Positions 32,851-43,739 of a stretch of DNA of 64,000 nt are shown here, in pieces; position 1 is the stretch's first letter; the number at the start of each line of letters is the position of its first letter. This stretch comes from Ceratopteris richardii (Eukaryota; Streptophyta; Polypodiopsida; Polypodiales; Pteridaceae). The notes under the pieces were generated by a model. It was not told the origin of the DNA, did no database searches, and was given only the letters and a program-made list of their open reading frames with translations. The translations under genes were made by a program, and so were the position numbers. The stretch is from the NCBI GenBank assembly GCA_020310875.1, contig CM035438.1, positions 102,063,063 to 102,127,062 on the forward strand, written 5' to 3'.

Positions 32851-34609
32851 AATTGATTTTCCTTTCTCACATCTTCTTACCTCTTCTTCAAATTCTTCAG
32901 TTATATGACTTTGATATGCATACCAACTTTTCTATTCATCAAATCTAACATCTCTTGAAATAAGAAATTGTTTGGTTAGAGGATTCCACAACCTGTAACC
33001 CATCTGCTTTTCATCATAACCAATGAACACATATTTTTCTACCTTTGGTTCAAGTTTATGTCTAAGTTGTGATGGCACATAAGCATATGCAATTGATCCA
33101 AATACTTTACAATGATCTAGTGTTGGTTTCTTACCCCACCAAGCTTCATATGGAGTCATTCCATTGAGAGCTTCACATGGTAATCTATTCACAAGATATG
33201 TAGCTGTATTTACAGCCTCAGCCTAAAAATAATTTGGACAATTTTTCTCCTTCAGCATAGCTCTAGCAAACTCAACCAAAGTCCTATTTCTTCTTTCTGC
33301 TACACCATTTTGTTGTGGTGTATACCCGCAGGTTATTTCTCTTTTAATACCTGCATTCCAAAGATAATCATTGAACTCTTGGGAGAAGTATTCTCGCCCT
33401 TCATCAAACCTCAGTCTCTTAAGATTTTGACCTGTGACTCTCTCTGAATATGCATGAAAATGCTTGAAAGCTCCAAACACTCAAAACATATAAAGTTATC
33501 CATCTTGTAGCATCATCAATGAAAAGACCATAATACCTTGAGCCACTGATAGATCCGTCTTTTGTTGGTCCCAATACATCTGTATGAATAAGCTCTAGTG
33601 CTCCATCATATTTGAATCCTTTCTTCTAAAATGGTAACCTATGTGCTTTACCCATTTGACATGCTTCACATTTATAAACCATATGTTGACTCTGCACATT
33701 TGCTAGTCCTAGTACAGACTAATCAGCAATCATAGCTTTATTCCTCTTTCATTGAAATGACCTAATCTCTTATGCCAGAGATCAAGTTCTGTAATCACTC
33801 CTTCACCATGTGTGAGCAAAGCTTGACCAATGTTCCCTTGCACTCATAAAGTAAAGAGTCTACCTTCTTTCTTACCAATGACAATCTGATTATATTCATT
33901 CTTTGAATCTTCAACAAATACTCCTTCATTTGTAAACCTAACTTGAAAACCTTTTTTCAACTATCTGTCCCACACTAATCAAGTTTTTAGGTATTGTAGG
34001 AACATACAAAACATTGGTTAGCAAATCTGCTCCACTCTTGCATTTCACTTTTCCAATTGAATGTACACTGTCTTGTATTATCACGTGTTTGAACTGTATG
34101 ACTAGAAATGCCTTTTTCCAATTCTGACATCAATTCTATGTTTTCTGACAAATGATTAGAACATCCAGAGTCAATGTAAAATACCTTTGGATCTTCTTTA
34201 TCTGATGTGCTGATTGAGTTCATCATTAATGATGTATGACTTTCATTATGTGTGTCATTTGCATAATTGTAGTAGGTGGTGTTGTAGGATTGATTATGTC
34301 CCAAACTTCTTCCTCCACCTCTACCATAGCCTCCTCTTTGATTTTGTCTACCTCTTTGAAAATTACTTTGATGTCTTCCACCTATGCCTCTGCTATTGTA
34401 TTCTGATTTTGATTTGATCCTTGCTGATTGTGCCAACAGTCATGAGCCAAATGATTACTCAATCCATAGATCCAACAAGCCTTCTTATTGTTATTCTGAT
34501 TACCTCTTCCTCTTCCAAAGCCTCTTGGTCTTCCTCTGCTAGTGCCTTTACCTCTAGCATAATAAACTTGAGAACTCGATTCCTCTTCATCCTTTGATTT
34601 ACCTTTATC

Positions 34610-35029
34610 TCATTTCTTCTTGTTCTTCATGTACATTGCAGAACTTTGTCCTTTATCTCCATCTCCCTTCAAATCTTGCTCAAATGTTAGCATCAAACCA
34701 AGCAATTGATTCAAATATGGAAGAAAATGATTCAAAGAAAGTTCTGTTGACAAGATAAAAGGTTTCCATCTTTCATCTCCTCTCAAACCTGCAAGCAGTT
34801 GAGAAATCAATCTGTGATCTTCAACATCTTCATCTATGGATCCAAGACTATCTGCTAGATCCTTCATCTTAGTGACATAATCACTAATACTTTGACTTGG
34901 CTTCTTCTTGAATGTTGTAAACTCTAACCATAGACTTTCTTTCCTTGCTTTGGTAGTACTTTGAAAATGATATTTCACAGCATTCCATATATATTCAGAT
35001 GATTCCAATCCTCTGGTATGTGGTAGCAA
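34610..35029 (-). pseudogene. Copia family A gag (UBN2) fragment
   Basis: 139 codons of copia gag: YIWNAVKYHFQSTTKARKES, FTTFKKKPSQSISDYVTKMK, SIDEDVEDHRLISQLLAGL, then a short basic end. This is the capsid-type UBN2 domain. Related sequence is at 8230-8350 in the mosaic locus. Confidence 0.8.
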
Positions 35030-35381
35030 ATGATCTGATATTGTGTTGTAAATGTATGCCTTTGCACTTGCATCCTTCTTCTGCCAATGCTTTAAAGCAT
35101 CTAGTTCTTCTTTCTTTGGTCAGCTTTCATCTTCAAATACTCGCTTTTCTTCTTCACCTGTTATGTATACTCATAAGTAAGGCTTCCATTCTCATTACCC
35201 ATCCTGGGCAATTATCTCTGTCCAGTTTGTCAAAGGAGATATGATCTGCCATACCCCTTTCCTTCTGCTGCAACCTCTGAGCTTAAAGGCTAAACAATAA
35301 TACCTTTTGAAGTTCTTTGTGTATGAAAATACTTTTGAAGTAACCTTCTAATGCCTTAGGAAGTGCCAAGCTATGTGGAAA

Positions 35382-35981
35382 TTACTGCACGAAAGGAAGT
35401 AAGCCCAAAGCTTTGCAGAAAGCTTCAAACATCTCCCTAGGCAGAGCCTTCGTGAAAAGGTCTGTAATGTTCTCCTGCGTGGGCACATATGCCAAGCTGA
35501 TCTCCCCAGCAGAGAACCTCTCCCTGACATAATGATAATGCACCTCAATGTGCTTAGTGCGAGCATGGAACACATGGTTCCTCGCAACTGCCAATGCGCT
35601 CTGACTGTCAGTGAAGATGGTGGTGGCAGAGGACTGACCAACACCCAAATCAGCCATAAGGCGTCTGAGCCACACACACTCAACAGTAGCTGTGAAAGCT
35701 GCCCTATACTCAGCCTCACAACTGGAAGTGGCCACAATAGGCTGCTTCTTGCTCAACCAAGATATACATGAGCTACCAAGCATGAAGCAAAAGCCACTAG
35801 TGGACACACGAGTGTCATAGCAACCAGCCCAGTCTGAGTCAGAAAAAGCATGCAAATGTGGCGGTAGTGATCCCCCCTTGGGATAAAACAACCCAAGTAG
35901 CCGAGTACCACTCAAGTAGCGAAAGATGCACTTAACCGCCTGCCAATGCTTGACACCTGGGCAATGCATAAACCTGCTCAT
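35382..35981 (-). pseudogene. Copia family B RNase H
   Basis: 199 open codons: SRFMHCPGVKHWQAVKCIFR, then the RNase H fold with FSDSDWAGCYDTRVSTSG, VATSSCEAEYRAAFTATVE, FTDSQSALAVARN and KHIEVHYHYVRERF, ending ITDLFTKALPREMFEAFC. The catalytic acidic residues (DSD, E in CEAEY, TDSQ) appear present. It follows the RT connection with a frameshift near 36035. It would degrade RNA in RNA-DNA hybrids if expressed, but it is separated from a working RT. Confidence 0.85.
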
Positions 35982-36028
35982 CTGTGAGACAGCAAACTGA
36001 ATATCTGGCCGAGTAATGCATAGGTAAA

Positions 36029-36292
36029 TCAGGCATCCAACAGCCTGCTGATAGAGACAACATCAAATGCATCTCCAACATCATGAAGACTCAATCGTAA
36101 ACCTGTATCCATAGGAGTGGCATAACCCTTTGCAACAAGCCTAGCCTTATACCTGTCAACTGTACCATCAGGTTTACACTTCAGCTTGTATACCCACTTA
36201 GTACCAATGGCTTTCTTGCCAGGAGGCAGGTCACATAAAGACCAAGTACCATTCTTCATTATAGCATCATATTCAGATTGCATAGCAGCCAT
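36029..36292 (-). pseudogene. Copia family B RT with catalytic core deleted
   Basis: The RT start is normal (MQSEYDAIMKNGTWSLCDLP, IGTKWVYKLKCKPDGTVDRY, KARLVAKGYA) and then passes straight into TPMDTGLRLSLHDVGDAFD, which belongs to the RT connection. The palm with the MDVK..AFLNG motif and the YVDD active site, roughly 180 residues in related copies, is absent. The junction is at about 36115-36124. The frame is kept across the junction but lost at 36035. Confidence 0.85.
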
Positions 36293-36910
36293 CCAATTTT
36301 TTGAATTTTATGCTTCATCAAAAGAAATAGGCTCATTCTCATCACAGAGACTAGATGCAGCCATAGCATAGCAATCTGATGCAAAGGAGGCACTATGAGA
36401 GCCTGAACGAGTACGATATGACAAAGGTGCATCTAATTTGCTGTCACGCAAAGTCTGCACCAGCCATTTTGGCATAGTTTTTGCCTCCTCAATATCAGCT
36501 CTCTCATCAACAAGTGCATCATGTAAATCTGCATCAGAAATGGGATGATCTGCATCATTACATGAAACCTGCAAAGGCTGAGAAGTTGCCTCATTAAGAC
36601 CAACAGTAGACTATCCACCTGTAAAAAGAGGCATCAAAGTATCATATATGTCTTTGGAGCTAACAGATGTCTCCTTAGTACATGAAAGCAATGGCTGAAT
36701 AGCATCTTCCACAAAAACAACATCACGGCTAACCAGAATGCATTTAGTCTGTGGATGATACAGACGATAGCCTTTACTTTCAGAACTGTACCCAACAAAA
36801 ATACATTTTACTGCCTTATCATCCAATTTTTTGCAATGTTGTTCAGGCACTAGTGCATATGCCAAACAACCAAAAACCCACAAATGAGCAACAGATGGCT
36901 TGCGATCATG

Positions 36911-38173
36911 TCAAGCCTCATATGGAGTGCTAGACTGCAGCACTTTAGTGGGACACCTGTTAAGTACATATGCTGCACACATGATAGCCTCAAGCCAGAA
37001 ACTATGTGGTAAAGCCTGAATCTTGACCATACACCTTGCCATCTCCATGAGTGACCTGTTCTTTCGTTCAGCAACTCCATTCTGTTGAGGTGTATACGGC
37101 ACTATACACTGGTGTTTTATCCCACGTTCAGCCAGAAATGCATTAAAATTAGAAGACATATATTCCCCCCCTTGAGCAGAACGGAGGGTGCCCATTTTAC
37201 ATCTTGATAGATTTTCAGCCAAAATCAAAAACTGTTTGAAGCGCAAAAACACTTGGGACTTTGCCTTCAATGGATATACCCATGCATGCCTGGAAAAATC
37301 ATCAATTAAAGTCACAAAGTAGAGATAGTTTCCAAAAGAAGGTGTCTGCATAGGACCACGGACTGAAGCATCTTTTGGAAAGGAGGAACACTGCATTTTG
37401 CCCAAAATACATCCTTCACATACATGTTTTTCAGGTGCCTCAAACTTGGGCAAAGAAGACACCATATCAGATTTCTGTAGGCATAGCAAACTAGCAAAAT
37501 TCAGATGACCAAAGCGTGCATGCCAAAGCTTTGCATCTGACATAGCCTGAGAATCATGAACTGCACATGCCGAATCATTCACAGATCTTTCATAGTCTAT
37601 GAGCTTATACAGCCCACGACATAAAATGCTAGAAGCAATAATAACATCGCCATTTGACAGATCATGAACTGTACATTTGTCATCAACAAATTTCACAACC
37701 AAGCCAATCTTGGCTAATGCAGAAATTGATAACAGATTCTTCTTGATCCTTGGCACAAATAAAGAATCTAACAAGGTGAAAGAACTACCATCAACAGTAG
37801 TCAGAATGATCTTACCAACTCCCATAACAGGATAAAAGGAGTTGTTGGCGCATGTGACAGTATTCCCTGTAGGGGCATGCTCGAGTGAAGAGAAGAAACT
37901 GCGCTGTGAGGTAATATGTTTGGTCGCCCCATTATCAAAGTACCAAATATCTGAGTCCACTGCAGACATGCACTGCTCATGAGAAGATGGGTCAAAACTG
38001 CAAACAGTAGTAAACGCCCATTCTTCTTCCTGCACAAGATTAGCAGACTCTATTTTTGGTGTAGAGGCTTGTGCAACAACCATTCCAGCCTCCTTTTTCT
38101 TTGCCTCTTTTGCAGCCAGTTTTGGACAGTTCTTTATGATATGATCATTCCCTTTACAATACTTGCAAAACAA
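36911..38173 (-). pseudogene. Copia family B protease-integrase ORF
   Basis: 420 open codons. Order: knuckle CKYCKGNDHIIKNCP; protease-like WYFDNGATKHITSQ; GAG-pre-integrase with LLSISALAKIGLVVKFVDDK; the HHCC zinc site (WHARFGHLNFASLLCLQKS, HVCEGCILGKM); then integrase (LIDDFSRHAWVYPLKAKSQV, PYTPQQNGVAERKNRSL). Compared with the 8.4-9.9 kb copy, about 13 residues containing HSDVCGP are missing (VRGPMQ here), which removes the first catalytic Asp. The RSD motif reads RSAQGGEY (codon 37175-37177), so the second Asp is Ala. The ORF is open but its integrase should be inactive. Confidence 0.88.
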
Positions 38174-38278
38174 TTTCTTCTTTTCTGATTTCTTCTCATC
38201 TTTATCCTGGTTCTTCGAATGTGCAGCATTTGCAGATTTCTGCTTACTAGTAGAAGAGCTCCATTTTCCTTTGCCCTT

Positions 38279-38995
38279 CTAACTAGCCAGGAAAGCTTGA
38301 TCTGCAACACGCATAATGGACCTATTCTGCCTGGGATGATCTTCATGTAACAAAACAGAGACTAACTCCTCAAATGACAAGGCATTTGGATTGCCTTTCA
38401 TCATCAATCGAAGAGTAGAAGCAAAACTTTGATATGAATCAGGAAGACCATTCATAACGGTCTGCACAAGTGAGCTATCTGGTATAACCTCATTAGCAGA
38501 AATCAATTGTTCCTTCAAGTCTTTGATCTTTGTTAGAAAATTGTCCATAGAATCACCTTCATTCATGTGCTCACTCTCCAACTGTTTTCGGAGGTAAGCA
38601 ACATGAGCCTCATTCCTAGCCTGGTACAATGTGGTAAGTGTATCCCAAGCATCCTTTGTTGTTCTGCAAGAGTGAATGTGAGGAATAATAGCACGTTTGA
38701 CAGATAAAGCTATCAATGCATGTGCTTGAGCATCTCTGCCATCCCAACGAATTTTCTCTGCAGTAGGTGCAACAGAAACAACAACACGAACAAGAATCTA
38801 CAAAATATCATCTTCGACACCATCTCCATCAGCTTCAGAACCTGTATTTGCAGTACCTGTAGTCGCAGGTGTAACAGGACGTCTTTCAACACCCTGCACA
38901 ATGTTCCACAGTCCTTTTGCAACCAATACATGTCGCATCATATAAGCCCATAATGGGTAGTTGGTACCATCCATCTTATCCTCAACAGCCAACAT
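38279..38995 (-). pseudogene. Copia family B gag
   Basis: Starts near 38995 (DKMDGTNYPLWAYMMRHVLV). It continues past a TAG at about 38797 into AHALIALSVKRAIIPHIHSC, the UBN2 core KDAWDTLTTLYQARNEAHVA and ISANEVIPDSSLVQTVMNGL, stopping at 38279. The zinc knuckle is in the next ORF. Apart from the one stop, gag looks well conserved. Confidence 0.85.
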
Positions 38996-39355
38996 ATGAA
39001 TACATCACTGCTTTCAGCCATGGCCGGTGACTAAAATACCTTGATGCAGAAAATTGACTGTTTATCTCAAAAAGTTGAACGGAACTGCCCAGATTGCTAA
39101 ACCTGTAGCAGACTTCGAGATGCTTATGCTGGCAAATCAAAATAAGTATATACCTTTGGCACAAAAAGACAAAATAGCCTACACAAGCGCTATGATAGTG
39201 CATTCGGAGGCCAAAACGAGCTCAGATCGCGATTTCGGCACCGCAAAGCGAAGCCGTTTTGATCTCTGAAACACCCTGAGTATGCTCACCAAATTTCATG
39301 CGAATTTGAGACTACAACCCGAGGAGTGTCGACGACACTCTAGATGAAGCGGCAA

Positions 39356-39370
39356 CCTGCTCTGATACCA
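39356..39370 (-). promoter_or_regulatory. Primer binding site of family B
   Basis: On the minus strand TGGTATCAGAGCAGG, complementary to the 3' end of initiator tRNA-Met, begins two bases from the LTR end. It confirms the element's orientation. Confidence 0.9.
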
Positions 39371-39372
39371 AC

Positions 39373-39602
39373 TGTTGGAGTTAGACGTCTACGGAAGCAC
39401 GCGAACAGCACAAGGAAGAAAAAGAAGCTTGGAGCACAACACACAAGACTGATTGTATTACTAGAGAATGTACAAAGATAAGTAGCCCATTAGGGCAATA
39501 GGCGTATATACAAGCCGAGGGAAAAAACCCTCCTAAAGAGGGAAAAAAGTGCCCCAGCGGTCCTAGAGTGTTCACACACATCACTACCTAAATATATCAA
39601 CA
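39373..39602 (-). repeat. 5' LTR of family B (230 bp)
   Basis: On the minus strand the LTR starts TGTTGATATATTTAGG and ends CTCCAACA. A plus-strand relative begins at 45706 with TGTTGATGTATTTTGATAGT and the shared block GGCACTTTTTTCCCTC. Termini, primer site and the second copy agree. Confidence 0.88.
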
Positions 39603-39684
39603 TGCTTTAGCTTTCAAACTTTAATGAAAACGTTTCCAAAACTTCTCGTACCTTTGCTGCCTTCTGCTCTCTAGAACCTTTCTA

Positions 39685-39695
39685 CTCTGATACCA
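39685..39695 (-). promoter_or_regulatory. Primer binding site of element E
   Basis: TGGTATCAGAG on the minus strand, five bases from the LTR edge at 39701. The 80 bases between it and the family B LTR (39603-39684) are the only internal sequence of element E left, suggesting family B inserted here or a deletion followed. Confidence 0.75.
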
Positions 39696-39700
39696 CTTTT

Positions 39701-40686
39701 TGATGTGTGAAACATCACAAGAAATGAATTAATGTGACACTAGAAAACCTCTATGGTCACCATTAACTCATTGTTACTCCAAACTTTGAGAAATGATAGC
39801 CAAAACCAAGAACTTTACTTCTTTAGAAATTTCTAGTCACTGAAATGACATACCTTCACTCTTTTGCTTATTTCTCCTAGAAAAAATATTATTTATCCAA
39901 GATCTTTTGCTGAGTGAAAGTAGAAGAGCAGATCTTTCCAATAAGCTATTACTTGCAAGAAATGGATCCCTATAACTCAAGTTATGGCATTCACAAGATC
40001 ACCCTATATGAGTGTCCAAAACTGGAGATTTTGCCTCTTTTAGTAAAAATGACTGTCTAAAAATGCAAATTGATGCCTAGCATCGACTTGCAACCAAAAG
40101 TTGATGCTAGGCATTGACTTGATGCTTTTTCAACCTCTTTTTCAGTGCCAAAAATACCCCGTTTAACACAGATATGAACAAGACCACTTTTATGTGGGAA
40201 GTCGATGTCAGGCATCGACTTTATGCTGAAACGCGATGCCAAGCATCGAGTTGCTCCACAAAACTCATGTGTTCAAGAAGATTTAATAGTAGTTAGAACT
40301 CAGAATAAAACACTGACTTATCAGCACAAACTCGATGCCAGGCATCAAGTTGCTTGGAAGACTTGAACTTTTGAACTCATCACACAATAGGCAAGCATGG
40401 AGATGGAGGAGAAAGTCTCATACACAAAAGTTTAACTATTTCAGAACCATACAAAATGAACTTTTCCTCACTCTAACTACTTCTCTTCCACACCGCATCA
40501 GTTGATATAAACTAACTTATATAGGTTTTCTGAATCTCGTGACTTTTAAAAAACTTCTAGAACTAAAGTGAACTAACTTTACAAATATAATACACTTGTG
40601 AATTTTTCCCTTCACATAGGCATGTGGTTTTGTTCTAAAGCTTTGACCTTCAAATATATGTCCAATTAGTGATTGTTTCTCCAACA
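39701..40686 (-). repeat. Candidate 986-bp LTR of element E
   Basis: On the minus strand this begins TGTTGGAGAAACAATC (40686 downward) and ends TCACACATCA (39701), followed by the primer site. A TATA box TATATAAG lies at about 40516-40523. Transcription would therefore start near 40490 and run toward lower coordinates across five near-palindromes. The upper boundary rests on the terminal TGTTGG only. No second copy is in the window. Confidence 0.55.
40071..40350. repeat. Five copies of a GATGCC-GGCATC near-palindrome
   Basis: Self-complementary 13-17-mers around GATGCC(A/T)GGCATC occur at 40071-40088, 40101-40116, 40201-40219, 40231-40247 and 40331-40348, most flanked by TCGA/TTGA. They lie in the predicted transcribed part of the element E LTR. 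Confidence 0.85.
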
Positions 40687-40688
40687 AA

Positions 40689-40880
40689 TCCTAGTTGGGA
40701 GGTTGTGAGTTCGATTCCCAACACATATATTGTTATAATCTTAGAAGCTTAGAATTAGCATTAGGAAGTAATCATGAGCCATGGATTTTGGGGAAAGTGT
40801 TTATCCCATCATACTTCTAGTTGGGAGTTTGTGAGTTCAATTCCCAACACATTTATTGTGACACTCTTAGGAGCATACAA
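40689..40880 (+). repeat. 126-bp duplicated unit with tRNA-like block and RNase H fragment
   Basis: CTAGTTGGGAGGTTGTGAGT at 40690 and its relative at 40816 mark two units with a period of about 126 bp. Each joins a B-box-like GAGTTCGATTCCC or GAGTTCAATTCCC block to a copia RNase H snippet (HIYCYNLRSLELA, then HIYCDTLRSIQLA). The 40755-40845 part matches the repeat at 31296-31395. It may be a SINE-like insertion in RNase H that was later duplicated. Confidence 0.6.
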
Positions 40881-41098
40881 TTAGCAAGAAATCTTGCTTT
40901 TCATGCTAGAACAAAGCATATCAAGGTACATTATCACTTCATTAGGGGAAAGGTATTTTCAATTGATATTGATCTTATTTATCTGAGGATATATGAGCAA
41001 GTTGTTGATATTTTCACTGAAGCACTTGGAGCACAGAAGCTGAAGAAGTTTTGAAAGATGCTTGGATTACGGGACATGACAATGAGATTGAGAGGGAG
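40845..41098 (+). mobile_element. Copia RNase H tail and polypurine tract (family G)
   Basis: The last part of a copia pol: HIYCDTLRSIQLARNLAFHA, RTKHIKVHYHFIRGKVFSID, then the terminal EQVVDIFTEALGAQKLKKF. After its stop, KMLGL-like text leads to the polypurine tract TTGAGAGGGAG (41088-41098) and then the LTR. Everything upstream of this RNase H piece is missing. Confidence 0.85.
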
Positions 41099-41469
41099 TG
41101 TCAAGATATCAAATTCAACATGTGATGTTGTAGGATGACATGTATCAATTTTTGTTTCTCGAACATGTACAGTGGTTACTCTGATATACGTCTGTGATAC
41201 TTTGAGTGAGCTTCACTAGATTTATCCACCAAGAGTGATGAGTTTTCTTTGTTGTGAACTCACTCTTTCACAAAGATTAGAGTTTTCTTTGTATTTTGCT
41301 CTTTATATATTGTAGTGGTTGTGTTCTTGTATGTCATTCTTGTATATTCTCTTTATGTGATAAAAGAAGTAGAAAAAGATCATTCTTCCTTGCATCAAAC
41401 TGTGTATGCTCCTCCCCTTTTGTTTGAGAGTGTCTCAGAGCTCTCTTCCTTATCTTCTTTCTCTTGATA
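41099..41469 (+). repeat. 3' LTR of copia family G (about 371 bp)
   Basis: It starts TGTCAAGATATCAAATTCAA and shares long blocks with the LTR at 63447-63822: AACATGTGATG, GATTTATC(C/T)ACCAAGAGTGATG, CTTTATATATTG (TATA box), GATCATTCTTCCTTGCATCA and GAGCTCTCTTCCTTATCT. It is preceded by a polypurine tract, so it is a 3' LTR. Confidence 0.88.
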
Positions 41470-41866
41470 GTATATTGGCCATACATGCACAAAGACATGC
41501 ACAAAAACATAGAAGGATGTGAAGAATCCAAAGAAACTCCACTAGAAGAAAAATCTAATCAATGGCACTAAAAAATATCAATATAATGGAGTCAACCAAA
41601 GGTAGATTTTGTGAAGAATGGAAAGCCTCCTTTAGAAGATAGTGCCTCAAGAAAGAGAGCCATGGAAGAAAAGAGTAGAGACTACATAAACATAAGAAAT
41701 CAGCTATATAAGAGAGGATGGGATGGTTAGTTGAGAATATGCACACATTGAGAGAAATTATCTTTCCATATTTGAAATGTCCGATGCTCGAGTAGTAGGA
41801 TTCACTTCTCAAATTGATAAAACTAAGAAGATGAATTTATTTGTAGGATTATGAAGGCATATACTT
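41470..41866. other. No recognisable gene
   Basis: Purine-rich sequence with short frames only. It may belong to the following gypsy fragment, but I see no domain. Confidence 0.4.
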
Positions 41867-42660
41867 CACAAGGATGCATAATATTATTTGAAGAGATGTG
41901 ACATATGCCACAGAGCAAAATAACCCATGGGAAAAGATAACATGCCACTACAAACCCTAATAAGTAGTCAAGCTTTTACTAAGTTCGGGATAGACTTTAT
42001 CAATATTATTAACCCATTGGCATGAGATAAACTTGCTAAATGTATAATTGTATCTATCAGATACTTGATGAAATGGGTAGGAGCAAGAGTGGTGCATAAA
42101 TACAATTAACAAATTATATAAAATTTTCTATTTGGGTAGATATTCGCACAATTTAATTTCCCATTGAGATAGTGAGTGAACAAGGAACACATTTCATCAA
42201 CAAGGTGGTAGAATCCTTGTTGAATGAGTTTTTGGTCATTCACAAGGAGTCAATCCCTTGCTGTACATAGGCCAATGGATATGTTAAAATCTTAAATAAA
42301 TTTCTATTTATGATCCTTATAAAAAATCGAGAAAAATGATGGGAGTGTGTGAGACAAACAAACATAACATGTCTTCTGGGATTATTGGGTAACCTACAAG
42401 ATTGCTATGGGAACTACACCATTCAACTTAGTGAGTGGAAACAAATATACTTCCTAGTACCAAATCTTAGAGTTTCAAAGGACTATTGAGGGAAAATACA
42501 TGAGCTTTCCATAAACGTTGGCCAAATTGAGGAATTACATGAAGCACATCTTTATTGAGTACTTGGAATCTATGCAAGAAAACTTACACAACAAGCATAT
42601 TATGATTCCTACATTAAGGCAAAAGTCTTGAATATTAGAGACAAGACTTGTGTATAAAAA
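41867..42660 (+). mobile_element. Degenerate Ty3/gypsy integrase
   Basis: With stops ignored the plus strand reads YYLKRCDICHRAK (zinc-binding end), MPLQTLISSQAFTKFGIDFI, CIIVSIRYLMKWVGARVV and NKEHISSTRW. It continues with an IAMGTTPFNLVSGNKYTS segment and a tail around YMKHIFIEYLESMQENLHNK. This is the gypsy integrase order (HHCC, core with GIDFI..., C-terminal YRTA..TPFQLVYG region). It carries many stops and at least one frame change. RT is not attached. Confidence 0.8.
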
Positions 42661-42927
42661 TACTAAAATATTATAGATGAGATGATACAAGCCATTGATG
42701 ATAAACTAGATATTCAAGCTAGTAGCAATAATCTCACCTAAATTAGATCTAGTATTGTGGAACTACATCAATGGATGTTAAGTTATATCAAGAACCTCTT
42801 AGAGCTCAAATGAGTGAGTGCATGAATAAAAGAAAAGGGTAGGAAGAAAGCACAAGATAAAGTTAGGGAACAAGAAAGAATACAATAATATGGAAGAAAT
42901 AAGGTTGGACGAAACAAGGAGATGAAC

Positions 42928-43194
42928 ATAGACATGGACACTATGCACAAACAATACCTATTGATAGCTACCAAGGATGAGTTGAATAAAGGAAATCCTT
43001 TATTGATAGAAGACCCTATCTCAACGCAGGTATCAATCACACTCACTACCTTCTATTAGACTCATCCTTTATTGATAGACATGGACACTATGCACAAACA
43101 ATACCTATTGATAGCTACCAAGGATGAGTTGAATAAAGGAAATCCTTTATTGATAGAAGACCCTATCTCAACGCAGGTATCAATCACACTCACT
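42928..43194. repeat. Exact 120-bp direct duplication
   Basis: The block starting ATAGACATGGACACTATGCA occupies 42928-43047 and again 43075-43194, separated by 27 bases, with no mismatch seen. It lies just past the gypsy integrase remnant. The lack of divergence implies a recent event, or an assembly error, in otherwise old sequence. Confidence 0.92.
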
Positions 43195-43739
43195 CAAAGA
43201 CATAGGATCTGCACAAAGAACTATTCATGTATCTAGAGTGAATACGTTAAAAGTAGAATTAATACTAGCAGATGCATACATGATAGACATGAAAGCTATT
43301 GATTCACATGGGAAACTCAACTTTCAATGTTATTTTCATAGTTTGTAATGAAAATCACTTGCTAGAAGATGATGACACCATAAAGAGGACATAATGATGC
43401 AATGACACAACATAATGGATAAGTGTGGTCACTAATGAGAAATATAATGGAACAAAAGATACACACAATTAATAAAAGTTAAGTGATTAAAAATGATCCG
43501 ATAAATTTTTATAAGAGGAAAAAAGAAAAATGGATTTATGTATGATAACGGTATGCTTTTGCCTCTTCCACAATAATAGTGATTTGAAAAGTAGCTCGAT
43601 CTTCTCTCGCACAAACGCAATGAGGAACGAACCAACGAACTAAAAATTTTGTTCCCTACCTCAAAACTCAAGAATTAACGAGTATAAAGAAGTTGTGATG
43701 AGAAATTGGGTCTTCAAATGCTGATCATCCTACAATTCT
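43195..43739. other. No recognisable gene
   Basis: AT-rich, with only short frames on both strands. A weak gypsy-like tail (QRTIHVSRVNTLKVELILAD) may continue to about 43320. Confidence 0.4.

Larger units (their letters stand above)
31588..35255 (-). mobile_element. Ty1/copia element, family A, minus strand
   Basis: Gag begins near 35255 (MADHISFDKLDRDNCPGW, read from the minus strand). It continues through UBN2 sequence (34610-35029) and an RG-rich stretch with a damaged knuckle (CWIYGLSNHLAHDCW). The protease region near 34170 reads YIDSGCSNHLSENIE. GAG-pre-integrase (about 33650-34000) is mostly frameshifted. Integrase follows at 33223-33480 (RFDEGREYFSQEF, PQQNGVAERRNRTL) and 32932-33192. 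RT is the 31885-32850 ORF. RT connection ends at 31588, where RNase H is cut off. No LTR is seen at either end. The family is the same as the plus-strand RT at 9.9-11.7 kb. Confidence 0.9.
35380..39372 (-). mobile_element. Ty1/copia element, family B, internal region
   Basis: Minus-strand element from its primer site (about 39370) to the RNase H end at 35382. Gag runs 38995-38279 with one TAG near 38797. The knuckle CKYCKGNDHIIKNCP lies near 38165. The protease motif reads WYFDNGATKHIT (D-N-G rather than D-S/T-G). GAG-pre-integrase and integrase occupy 37900-36911. The linker runs 36883-36308. RT is cut down to its N-terminal part (36292-36120) and joined to the connection region. RNase H is at 35981-35382. 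An integrase deletion, a catalytic Asp-to-Ala change and the RT deletion make it non-autonomous. The 3' LTR is missing; family A begins about 100 bases past the RNase H stop. Confidence 0.92.

Noticed and set aside
40071..40350. CRISPR array
   Set aside because: Palindromic repeats are few, variable and irregularly spaced, in plant nuclear DNA inside an LTR; no cas genes.
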